Assembly: GCA_900551965.1 (NCBI GenBank)
Contig: URYF01000057.1
Location: forward strand, 1-9,891
Length of the DNA stretch: 9,891 bases
Reading direction: 5' to 3'
From: an uncultured bacterium
GTDB taxonomy: Bacteria; Cyanobacteriota; Vampirovibrionia; Gastranaerophilales; Gastranaerophilaceae
Both the position numbers and the translations under genes were made by a program. The notes beneath the pieces are model-generated. The model was not told where the DNA came from, did not search any database, and saw only the letters and a program-made list of their open reading frames with translations. This document shows positions 1-5,593 of this stretch, one piece after another (the first letter of the stretch is position 1; every line of letters begins with the position of its first letter).

Positions 1-117
1 ATTCCAGGTTTCATTAATATAAAGTAACGCACCTGAAATTACTCCGGTATCATATCCGGACAATAAACCGCCTAATGAAGCAATAATTGCAACAACATAC
101 AACCAGAAATATTTCAT
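1..117 (-). CDS. MFS sugar porter, N-terminal fragment (cut by window edge)
   Basis: The leftward reading frame gives the first 39 residues of a membrane transporter; the rest lies beyond the window start. It opens with a hydrophobic first transmembrane helix and then reads GGLLSGYDTGVISGALLYI. This closely matches the helix-1 signature (GGLLFGYDTGVISGAL) of the sugar porter branch of the major facilitator superfamily, such as XylE, GalP and AraE. Known members are proton-coupled sugar symporters in the inner membrane; the substrate cannot be told from this fragment. The conserved Asp of the GYDTG motif (residue 23), part of the proton relay in XylE, is present. The ATG at 117-115 is preceded by AAGGG (129-125) at 7-nt spacing, and a TTTAAA / TATAAT promoter lies upstream, so it is probably the first gene of its transcript. 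Sure of the family, unsure of the sugar. Confidence 0.85.
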   Translation of the reverse strand, partial: MKYFWLYVVAIIASLGGLLSGYDTGVISGALLYINETWN

Positions 118-144
118 ATAAACACCCTTATAATCTATATTTTT

Positions 145-173
145 ATTATAAACTATGTTAAAAAATTTTTAAA
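145..173 (-). promoter_or_regulatory. Promoter for the MFS sugar porter
   Basis: On the minus strand TTTAAA (173-168) is followed after 17 bp by a perfect TATAAT (150-145). Transcription would start near 138, leaving a leader of about 20 nt that holds the AAGGG ribosome binding site. Composition is very AT-rich, so the -35 match (4 of 6) is weak evidence alone; the perfect -10 and correct placement carry the call. Confidence 0.5.
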
Positions 174-221
174 CTGTTTTTGAAAAAAATCTACATCAAA
201 TAGAGTATGTAAATTTTACGG

Positions 222-253
222 CTTACCCCTATACTGGATATGTGGGTGAGAGG
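222..253 (+). promoter_or_regulatory. Leader hairpin overlapping the Shine-Dalgarno site of the acidic-protein gene
   Basis: In the transcript CUUACCC (222-228) can pair with GGGUGAG (244-250), seven pairs with one G-U. The 15-nt space between can add three pairs, UAU (230-232) with AUA (238-240), around an ACUGG loop. The 3' arm covers the first three bases of GAGAGG (248-253), the ribosome binding site 8 nt before the ATG at 262. The stem is much richer in GC than its surroundings. It could modulate translation or be a DNA operator. TATACT at 230-235 inside it also resembles a -10 box; if it were used, the hairpin would not be transcribed whole. Fold stability and function are inference. 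Confidence 0.35.
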
Positions 254-261
254 TAATTTTT

Positions 262-669
262 ATGTTAGCACAAACTGTTAGAAGTAATTTAAAAGATATC
301 AACAATCTTAGAATGAGAAGTAAGACAACGAAGTTCAGCAGTCTTTTTTCAACAGAACCTACTGTTGAAATGAACAGACCTGAAATAAGACAAGTCTTAA
401 TGAAAGACGGTTTGATTACCATAGATGAAGATGATTCTTTGTTTGATGAAATTTCTCAGTATGAAGAAGCTATTGATACTGAAAATGAAAATATCGAAAT
501 AATTGAGGATTCTTCTGAAATTGTTGATGTAAACGAAGAAGAAATTGCTGAATATATTGTTGAAAATCCAAATGAAGTAGTTGTTCAATTCCCTATATTA
601 TCAGATATAAAATTGGAAGAAAGATTACCGTTTTTTAAAGCTGTAAGTATGAAACTTGCAAGTTTATAA
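262..669 (+). CDS. Acidic hypothetical protein, 135 residues
   Basis: I do not recognise this protein. It has no signal peptide or membrane segment, so it is probably cytoplasmic. The first 45 residues are mixed and slightly basic (several Arg and Lys around 7-48). Residues about 53-106 are strongly acidic, rich in Glu and Asp with runs such as DEDD and EEE, and look disordered or helical. The tail (107-135) is more ordinary, with hydrophobic stretches such as VVVQFPIL and LPFFKAV. About 30 of 135 residues are acidic. The start is supported by GAGAGG 8 nt upstream. It appears to be a single-gene transcript: a divergent promoter region lies to its left and a strong terminator directly follows. 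The clear RBS and terminator argue that it is a real gene. Function unknown. Confidence 0.75.
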   Translation: MLAQTVRSNLKDINNLRMRSKTTKFSSLFSTEPTVEMNRPEIRQVLMKDGLITIDEDDSLFDEISQYEEAIDTENENIEIIEDSSEIVDVNEEEIAEYIVENPNEVVVQFPILSDIKLEERLPFFKAVSMKLASL

Positions 670-696
670 AAATTTTTAGTTAAATATATTTTGTTT

Positions 697-731
697 AAAA
701 TAAGACTCTTATTCTAAGGGTCTTATTTTTT
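697..731 (+). terminator. Rho-independent terminator after the acidic-protein gene
   Basis: AAAATAAGACTCTT (697-710) pairs with AAGGGTCTTATTTT (716-729) around a 5-nt ATTCT loop. That is a 14-bp stem with one T-G wobble, running directly into a T-rich tract that continues to about 740. The A-tract before and T-tract after could allow weaker function on the other strand, but no leftward gene ends there. The stem and T-tract also cover the region just before the ATG at 741, which argues against that ATG as the start of the next gene. Confidence 0.9.
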
Positions 732-766
732 GTTGTTTTTATGATAATATTTACTAAATTGCAAAC

Positions 767-773
767 AGGAGAG
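767..773 (+). promoter_or_regulatory. Ribosome binding site that fixes a TTG start for the SulP gene
   Basis: AGGAGAG sits 8 nt (counted from AGGAG) before the TTG at 780. The in-frame ATG at 741 instead follows a run of T from the upstream terminator and has no purine-rich site. Alignment of the protein also begins naturally just after 780. Confidence 0.8.
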
Positions 774-779
774 AGTGTT

Positions 780-2399
780 TTGAATAATATAAAGCAGAAT
801 TTGTCAATACTAAAAGGGGATCTATTTGGTGCAATAATTGCAAGTATAATTGCATTTCCGCAAGCTTTAGCATTTGGTGTCGCATCAGGTTTGGGAGCCG
901 GTGCAGGTATTTGGGGTGCGATAATTTTGTCTTTTGTTGCGGGAATTTTAGGTTGTAATCTTCCCTTGATATCAGGTCCGACCGGTCCTGTTTCTATTAT
1001 CACAGCAATAATTGTTGCCGGAGTTTCTGGAAATATTTTAAATGTAATTCCTATACTTGTAATGGCGGCGTTTTTCCAAATAGCAATATCGTTAACACCG
1101 ATTCCGCGCATGATTAAATATGTTCCGTATCCTGTGATTTCAGGATTTTTAACAGGTATCGGGCTGATTATAATTTTGCTGCAATTGTCTCCATTATTGG
1201 GCGGGGAGACTTTTTCGTCAACAGTAAAAGTTTTGATGTATTATCCGGAGTTGTTTACTCATATAAATTTTCAAGCAATGTGGCTTGGGATTGCAACTTT
1301 AATTTTGTTATTTTTTACTCCGCGTTTTATTACTAAGTTTGTACCGGCTCAGCTTATAGCACTTGTCGTAATGACCGCTGCAGCTTATTATTTAGGGTCA
1401 GATGTTGAAAAGATTTCAGGAGTAACTTTTTCGCTGCCGCATGCTTATATGCCGCATTTCACGTATGACATTATTATGAAAGATTTACCAATTGCGCTTA
1501 CTCTGGCATTTATTGCAACCAGTGAAAGTTTATTAACCGGAATTATTATGGATTCCCTGACTAAAGTTAAGCATAATTCAAAACGTCTTGTTGCATCTCA
1601 AGGGATAGGGAATTTGTTTTGTGCCTTAACCGGTTCAATGTATGGGACTGCTGCTACAATGCGTAGTGTTGCTGCTGTTAAAGCCGGTGCAACTACAAAA
1701 ACGGCTTCAATTTTATGTTCATTAATTTTAGCTGTTGTGCTGTTTAAGTTTACAGGGTTTATAGCGCAGATTCCTATTTGCGTTCTTGCAGCAATTTTGA
1801 TTAAAATCGGTTATGATATTTTGGATTTAAAGGTTATAAAAGTCCTTAGATTTGCTCCGAAAGATGATTTGTATGTTCTTTTAACAGTACTATTTTTAAC
1901 AGTTTTTTATAACCTTATTTTTGCGCTTGGTATTGGGGTTATTCTTGCTGCAATTTTGTATGCTAAACGTATTGCTGATAATACGAATATTAAGTCTAAT
2001 CAATATAGTCCGGATGCTTATACTGATTTTGAAACAAAAATTGAACGGACTTCGCATTATAAAATCAGAATTTTGCATATTGACGGGCAGTTCTTCTTTG
2101 GGTCAATTACGCAGATAGTTTCGCATTTTGACCAGATGCTGGAAACAGAATGTATCGTCTTAAATTATTCATCAAATGCCGAGCTTGATATGTCTGCAAT
2201 TTTTGCATTGGAAGATATTATTGTGCGTTTACAGTCTCAAAAAATTAAGCTTTATCTTGTGATTCAGAATGAAAAAGTTTTTAATCAGATTAAGTCACTT
2301 GAGATTATTTCTCAAATTGGAGAAGATTCTTTGTTTATGGATGAAACTGATGCTATTAATCAGGCTGTTAAAAAGACTCATTTAGAAAATATAATATAA
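780..2399 (+). CDS. SulP family inorganic anion permease with STAS domain
   Basis: Integral inner-membrane transporter of the SulP (SLC26-like) family, 539 residues from the TTG start; family members carry sulfate, bicarbonate, or di- or tricarboxylates. The substrate cannot be read from sequence. The membrane domain covers about residues 12-395. Family landmarks include FPQALAFGVASGLG (26-39), SGPTGPVSIITA (65-76), the ES pair in helix 8 (249-250) and a GNLFCALTGSMYGTAATMRS block (277-296). Residues about 420-535 form a cytoplasmic STAS domain ending in short helices. The conserved Asp (470) and Ser (472) of the DxS motif are present, but the usual first-strand Asp is Asn (462). Length is normal. 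The gene lies after a terminator; TGATAATAT (742-750) is a possible extended -10. The next gene follows after 38 bp and may be cotranscribed. Confidence 0.93.
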   Translation: MNNIKQNLSILKGDLFGAIIASIIAFPQALAFGVASGLGAGAGIWGAIILSFVAGILGCNLPLISGPTGPVSIITAIIVAGVSGNILNVIPILVMAAFFQIAISLTPIPRMIKYVPYPVISGFLTGIGLIIILLQLSPLLGGETFSSTVKVLMYYPELFTHINFQAMWLGIATLILLFFTPRFITKFVPAQLIALVVMTAAAYYLGSDVEKISGVTFSLPHAYMPHFTYDIIMKDLPIALTLAFIATSESLLTGIIMDSLTKVKHNSKRLVASQGIGNLFCALTGSMYGTAATMRSVAAVKAGATTKTASILCSLILAVVLFKFTGFIAQIPICVLAAILIKIGYDILDLKVIKVLRFAPKDDLYVLLTVLFLTVFYNLIFALGIGVILAAILYAKRIADNTNIKSNQYSPDAYTDFETKIERTSHYKIRILHIDGQFFFGSITQIVSHFDQMLETECIVLNYSSNAELDMSAIFALEDIIVRLQSQKIKLYLVIQNEKVFNQIKSLEIISQIGEDSLFMDETDAINQAVKKTHLENII

Positions 2400-2408
2400 A
2401 TTTTTCCG

Positions 2409-2417
2409 TGATAAAAT
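2409..2417 (+). promoter_or_regulatory. Possible extended -10 promoter for the 69-residue gene
   Basis: TGATAAAAT has the TGn extension and a 5-of-6 match to TATAAT, and would start transcription about 7 nt later, just before the ribosome binding site. No good -35 is visible, and the gene may instead be read through from the SulP gene. Confidence 0.25.
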
Positions 2418-2437
2418 AAAGAAAAAAGGAGGACATA

Positions 2438-2647
2438 ATGTTTCAGGTATATACATCAACAGATAAATCAGAATTGTCAAAGAATTTAATTGGAGAATTT
2501 AAAGACTGGGATGAGGCTATGGACTGTGCAGAACAGGCAATTGAAGGCAAAAAAGGGCTTAGATATATAGTTGAAGAAACCAATGGTATAGTTAACAGTT
2601 ACGGAGAACTAATTGCATCAGTAGTTGCAGAAAGTGACTTTAACTAA
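2438..2647 (+). CDS. Small hypothetical protein, 69 residues
   Basis: I do not recognise this protein. It begins with a likely beta strand (FQVYTST). An amphipathic helix (about 24-37, EAMDCAEQAIEG) follows, then a second strand pair around RYIVEETNGIVNSYGELIASV, giving a compact beta-alpha-beta-beta pattern. It has no signal peptide or membrane helix and a single Cys (30). The acidic composition suggests a small soluble cytoplasmic protein. A perfect AAGGAGG (2426-2432) stands 5 nt before the ATG, the strongest ribosome binding site in the window, so it is probably well expressed. It lies 38 bp behind the SulP permease and could share its transcript, but the sequences give no functional link. 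Real as a gene, function unknown. Confidence 0.75.
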   Translation: MFQVYTSTDKSELSKNLIGEFKDWDEAMDCAEQAIEGKKGLRYIVEETNGIVNSYGELIASVVAESDFN

Positions 2648-2682
2648 AGGGAAACAAAACTATGTCATTAAAAGGCACGTAG
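2646..2682 (+). pseudogene. Six-codon stub resembling the start of a rubrerythrin gene
   Basis: An AAAGGG (2646-2651) stands 10 nt before an ATG at 2662. The ATG opens a frame reading M-S-L-K-G-T before TAG (2680-2682), and a TGA follows at once in the same frame (2683-2685). MSLKGT is the typical opening of bacterial rubrerythrin (usually continuing K-T-E-K-N). No further rubrerythrin sequence is visible in any frame before the convergent regulator gene. It may be all that remains after a deletion, or a chance short frame. Six residues are too few to be sure. Confidence 0.3.
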
Positions 2683-2707
2683 TGACGTAATTATCCTCTG
2701 CGAGTGG

Positions 2708-3055
2708 TTACTGGGCATTCATTTTTTCCAGTAGTTTTGTATATCTTTTATAATCTTTCCCCCAAAGTTTTAAAGCTTCAAGCACAGGTCTGAGGCTGTA
2801 GCCGACATCTGTTAGTGTGTATTCTACTTTTGGCGGGATTTGCGGGTAAATTTTGCGCTCAAGCAGTTTTAATTCTTCTAGTTCCCGTAATTTAGCAGTT
2901 AAAACTTTTTGGGTAATTCCTGTAACACTTTTTTTTAGTTCTCCAAAACGTTTTGTTCCGCTTAAAAGTTCTCTAATAATAAGAACTTTCCATTTGCAGC
3001 CCAGCATTTTCAGGGTTGTTTCTATTGGACATTTTGGAAGATCTTTATATTTCAT
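2708..3055 (-). CDS. HxlR family winged-helix transcriptional regulator
   Basis: A 115-residue DNA-binding protein with the full HxlR domain. The N-terminal helix carries CPIETTL (9-15), then the winged-helix core reads W22-KVLIIRELLSGTKRFGELKKSV and GITQKVLTAKLRELEELKLLER (46-67). The wing has PPKVEYTLTDVGYSL (74-88), and a C-terminal dimerisation helix ends in LKLWGKDY. Family members often sense oxidants, quinones or aldehydes through the Cys near the N-terminus (YodB, HypR, QorR types). Cys9 occupies that place and a second Cys is at 20. GGAGT lies about 7 nt before the ATG. An 11-of-12 inverted repeat brackets its own TATAAT, so autorepression is likely. No oxidoreductase gene sits divergent to it, the usual target layout; the rubrerythrin-like stub at its 3' side is suggestive only. 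Regulated genes unknown. Confidence 0.93.
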   Translation of the reverse strand: MKYKDLPKCPIETTLKMLGCKWKVLIIRELLSGTKRFGELKKSVTGITQKVLTAKLRELEELKLLERKIYPQIPPKVEYTLTDVGYSLRPVLEALKLWGKDYKRYTKLLEKMNAQ

Positions 3056-3060
3056 TTTTA

Positions 3061-3110
3061 CTCCGTTAGTATCTTTTTGTTACTGTATTATATTTCCTAT
3101 ACTAACAGAG
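3061..3110 (-). promoter_or_regulatory. hxlR promoter with flanking inverted repeat (probable operator)
   Basis: A perfect TATAAT lies on the minus strand at 3092-3087, with a poor -35. It is bracketed by CTCcGTTAGTAT (3061-3072) and ATACTAACaGAG (3099-3110), an inverted repeat matching at 11 of 12 positions. A third, imperfect half-site GTTACTGT occurs at 3079-3086. The halves are centred 38 bp apart. A dimeric regulator bound here would cover the -10 and the start point, as expected for autorepression by the HxlR protein. The repeat is seen directly; its use is inferred. Confidence 0.55.
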
Positions 3111-3132
3111 TATGACAGGGTTTGCAATTATG

Positions 3133-4212
3133 TTAACTTTGTATTAAATTTTTAAGTTCTTCAGGGGTGAAGTTATGTTCTGTTACCTGTGCATATTTTA
3201 CGGGTAATATGAATTTTATATGCTCATCTGTTGCTTTTTTATCGCTTAACATTGTATTTATGATTTTGTTGGTTTCAAATTTTTGCAGAGGTTCATAGTT
3301 GAACTTTTTGATTAAATCTTCGCATAAAAATTGATATTCTTTATCTGTTAAATTGAGTTTTTGGGCAAGTTTCAGTGCAAAATTTATTCCTTCAATAACA
3401 CATTGTCCGTGTGTATATTTTTTATAATTTGTAAGATTTTCTATTACATGACCGTAGGTGTGACCATAATTTAAAACTTTTCTGAGTCCGGCTTCTCTTT
3501 CATCTTTTTGAACAACTGAAATCTTGATTTCAATACATATTTTTATAAGTTCTTTTAACGTCAGAATGTCTTTTGTCATAATCTTTTCTTGAAATTCCGA
3601 TAGAAAATTGATTAAATGTGCATCATTATCAGGACAGCAGGTTTTTTCAATGAAGCCATATTTAATAACTTCCCCAAGCCCGCTTTTGAATTGTTTTTCA
3701 TCGAGGGTTTTGAGAAAATTTACATTAATAAATACGGCTTTTGGCTGGTAAAATGCGCCGATCAGGTTTTTTCCGAATTTGGTATTGACTGCGGTTTTGC
3801 CGCCTACAGAGCTGTCAACTGCTGCCAGTAGTGTAGTTGGAACCTGGATAAAGTTTATTCCGCGCATATAACTTGAAGCTGCAAATCCTGCCAAATCACC
3901 AACAACTCCGCCGCCTATCGCTATTATTGCATCTTCCCTTTTTAATTTTTTTAATAATGCGAAATCTAAAATTTTGGTATAATTTTTAAAGTTCTTTTCG
4001 CCCTCTCCGTCGTTTAGAATAAAGGTTTTGTCTTTGGGAAAATCTAAAATTTTTGAATATAATTTATAAACTTTTTTGCTAAAAATTACTATATAATTTT
4101 TGTAATTAATTTCTTCCAGAATTGATTTTTTTAGTTTTTCAATGTCTGAATTGTTGATGTGGATTGGATAACTCTTTTCTTTTTCTGTAATATTAACGGA
4201 TAGATCTATCAT
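3133..4212 (-). CDS. aroB: 3-dehydroquinate synthase
   Basis: Converts DAHP to 3-dehydroquinate, the second step of the shikimate pathway to aromatic amino acids, in the cytoplasm, using NAD and a divalent metal. The 359 residues are the normal family length. The NAD-binding loop GGGVVGDLAGF is at 100-110, and VPTTLLAAVDSSVGGKTAVN (124-143) contributes the substrate site. Metal ligands fit Glu181 (GLGEVIKYG), His251 (LNYGHTYGH) and His268 (THGQ). A short Cys-containing insertion (CCPDNDAH, 192-199) follows the GEVIKYG helix; it looks like a loop and should not harm activity. Its ATG overlaps the aroK stop as ATGA, and AGGAG (4224-4220) lies inside the aroK 3' end 7 nt upstream, so the two are translationally coupled. 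No terminator is visible between it and hxlR. Confidence 0.97.
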   Translation of the reverse strand: MIDLSVNITEKEKSYPIHINNSDIEKLKKSILEEINYKNYIVIFSKKVYKLYSKILDFPKDKTFILNDGEGEKNFKNYTKILDFALLKKLKREDAIIAIGGGVVGDLAGFAASSYMRGINFIQVPTTLLAAVDSSVGGKTAVNTKFGKNLIGAFYQPKAVFINVNFLKTLDEKQFKSGLGEVIKYGFIEKTCCPDNDAHLINFLSEFQEKIMTKDILTLKELIKICIEIKISVVQKDEREAGLRKVLNYGHTYGHVIENLTNYKKYTHGQCVIEGINFALKLAQKLNLTDKEYQFLCEDLIKKFNYEPLQKFETNKIINTMLSDKKATDEHIKFILPVKYAQVTEHNFTPEELKNLIQS

Positions 4213-4709
4213 TTTAAAACTCCTGTAATTTCGCTGATGATTTGATCTGGCGACTTGTTATCTGTTGTAATTGTGATTGGTGCAGATTCGTAATTTTGTT
4301 TTCTTATTTCTATAATTTCTGAAAATTTTTCTACCGACATATTACCACAAAGTAGTGGTCTTGAGGTATCATTTTCTAATCTTTCTAAAATAATTTTTGG
4401 TGAAGTTTTTAGATAAATTACCGTTGAAATTTTTAAAAGTAATTCCCGTGTATCTTTGTCTTCAAAGGCTCCGCCGCCTGTTGCAATTACAAAGTTTTCA
4501 CAAGTTATGTTATTTTTTATGGTTTCTTTTTCTATTTTTCTAAAAAAAGCTTCTCCTTTTTTGTTGAAAATTTCTGATATTTTAGAATTTTCATTTTTTT
4601 CAATTAAAGAATCAATGTCAATAAATGCACAGTTTAGATTTTGTGCAAGAAGTTTTCCTATTGTAGATTTTCCGGAACCCATCATTCCGATTAAGGTTAT
4701 TGTTTTCAT
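4209..4709 (-). CDS. aroK: Shikimate kinase
   Basis: Phosphorylates shikimate to shikimate 3-phosphate with ATP, the fifth step of the shikimate pathway. At 166 residues it is a usual single-domain NMP-kinase-fold enzyme. The P-loop GMMGSGKST is at 8-16. Shikimate-binding residues are Asp31 and Asp33 (FIDIDSLIE), Arg57 (EAFFRKIE) and the GGG loop (78-80). The lid Arg117 sits in DTSRPLL, and Arg136 (EIRKQNYE) is the usual C-terminal shikimate Arg. It is the first gene of a leftward aroK-aroB operon with a 4-nt ATGA overlap. The start has no Shine-Dalgarno site, and TATTAT (4721-4716) ends only 6 nt before the ATG, so the message may be leaderless or nearly so. No other start is possible because the P-loop begins at residue 8. 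Confidence 0.96.
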   Translation of the reverse strand: MKTITLIGMMGSGKSTIGKLLAQNLNCAFIDIDSLIEKNENSKISEIFNKKGEAFFRKIEKETIKNNITCENFVIATGGGAFEDKDTRELLLKISTVIYLKTSPKIILERLENDTSRPLLCGNMSVEKFSEIIEIRKQNYESAPITITTDNKSPDQIISEITGVLK

Positions 4710-4758
4710 GGTTTTATAATAGCTTAAATCTGAGAAAAAATAAATATATTTAACTTTT

Positions 4759-4786
4759 TTGACTTGCAGGTTAAATAAGGTATTAT
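4759..4786 (+). promoter_or_regulatory. Promoter of the amino-acid-binding lipoprotein gene
   Basis: TTGACT (4759-4764) and TATTAT (4781-4786) are 16 bp apart, each matching the sigma-70 consensus at 5 of 6 positions. Transcription would start near 4793, just before AGAGGA (4794-4799), which is 8 nt from the ATG at 4808. The promoter is divergent from that of aroK. Confidence 0.65.
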
Positions 4787-4807
4787 AGAAAAAAGAGGAT
4801 TTTTAAA

Positions 4808-5593
4808 ATGTATAAGAAAATAATTTCATTATTGATGTTGGTTGTCCTTGTATGCTGCGGCTGCGGTAAAAAGCAGGAAGAACCTATGGCGAATGATTTA
4901 AATGAGATAACCGCGCGTGATCAGCTTATTATAGGGGTTAAGACTGATACTTATCCGTTTGGATATTTAGATGAGAAAAATCATTTTGCAGGTTATGATG
5001 CTGCACTTGGAAGGCTTATTGCAAGAGGCATTTTAGGTAGTGATAAAAAGGTTAAATTTGTTCCTGTTACGGCTTCTGATCGCATGATGAAATTATATTC
5101 AGGTGATGTAGATATGGTAATTGCAACTATGTCTATTACTCCGAAGCGCCGAGAAATTTTGGATTTTTCACAACCTTACCATGTTGCCGGGCAGGCTTTG
5201 CTTGTTAAAAAGGGTAGTGATATCAGGTCGTTAAAAGATTTAAGCGGCAAGCGTGCAATTATTGTTTTTGGTTCTACAAGTGAAAAAAGTTTAAAAACAG
5301 CAGTTCCTAATGTTGGAATATTGGGGTATAAAACATATCCTGATGCTTATAAGGCTTTAAAAGACGGAAAAGCTGATGCTATAGTATCTGATGATACTAT
5401 TTTGCTGGGGTTTGCGTTGAAAGATGAGTCGGTTGAACTCTTGCCTAAGCGCTATACAAAAGAGCCTTATGCAGTAGCATTTAGAAAAGGTGCAGAGTCA
5501 AGAGATTTGATTCGTGCGGTGGATAATGTTATTGATATTGAAAAAAGAAACGGTAATCTGAAAAAAATCAAAACAAGTTTTGGTATTAAATAA
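4808..5593 (+). CDS. Amino-acid ABC transporter substrate-binding lipoprotein (SBP_bac_3, PEB1/GlnH-like)
   Basis: Periplasmic or surface-anchored binding protein for polar amino acids, 261 residues. A lipoprotein-type signal (KK, then a hydrophobic stretch 5-15) ends in a CCGC cluster; Cys19, preceded by Gly, or Cys17 is the likely lipid site, though the lipobox is not canonical. The mature part is one bacterial solute-binding family 3 domain: LIIGVKTDTYPFGY (40-53), GYDAALGRLIA (62-72), Arg92, ATMSITPKRREILDFSQPY (106-124) with Arg114 for the ligand carboxylate, the hinge GSTSEK (155-160) and DAIVSDDTILLG (190-201). The resemblance to Campylobacter PEB1a (Asp/Glu binding) is strong along the whole length, so an acidic amino acid or glutamine is the best guess. 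No permease or ATPase is beside it, so partners must be encoded elsewhere. The gene ends inside the 3' end of the convergent nucleotidyltransferase gene. Confidence 0.9.
   Translation: MYKKIISLLMLVVLVCCGCGKKQEEPMANDLNEITARDQLIIGVKTDTYPFGYLDEKNHFAGYDAALGRLIARGILGSDKKVKFVPVTASDRMMKLYSGDVDMVIATMSITPKRREILDFSQPYHVAGQALLVKKGSDIRSLKDLSGKRAIIVFGSTSEKSLKTAVPNVGILGYKTYPDAYKALKDGKADAIVSDDTILLGFALKDESVELLPKRYTKEPYAVAFRKGAESRDLIRAVDNVIDIEKRNGNLKKIKTSFGIK

Noticed and set aside
741..779. In-frame ATG 39 bp upstream as the SulP start
   Set aside because: It has no ribosome binding site and abuts the T-tract of the upstream terminator; TTG at 780 has an ideal AGGAG.
695..1111. Open frame of 138 codons on the minus strand
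   Set aside because: It lies antisense to the well-supported SulP gene and the terminator, and its translation is a low-complexity Ile/Pro/Ala shadow with no family features.
2683..2707. Possible bidirectional terminator between the convergent small gene and hxlR
   Set aside because: Only very short palindromes are present and no stem with a T-tract can be drawn, so I do not call a terminator.
2853..3155. Open frame of 100 codons on the plus strand
   Set aside because: It is antisense to hxlR and its promoter; the Ser/Phe-rich translation is the mirror of the Glu/Lys-rich real protein.
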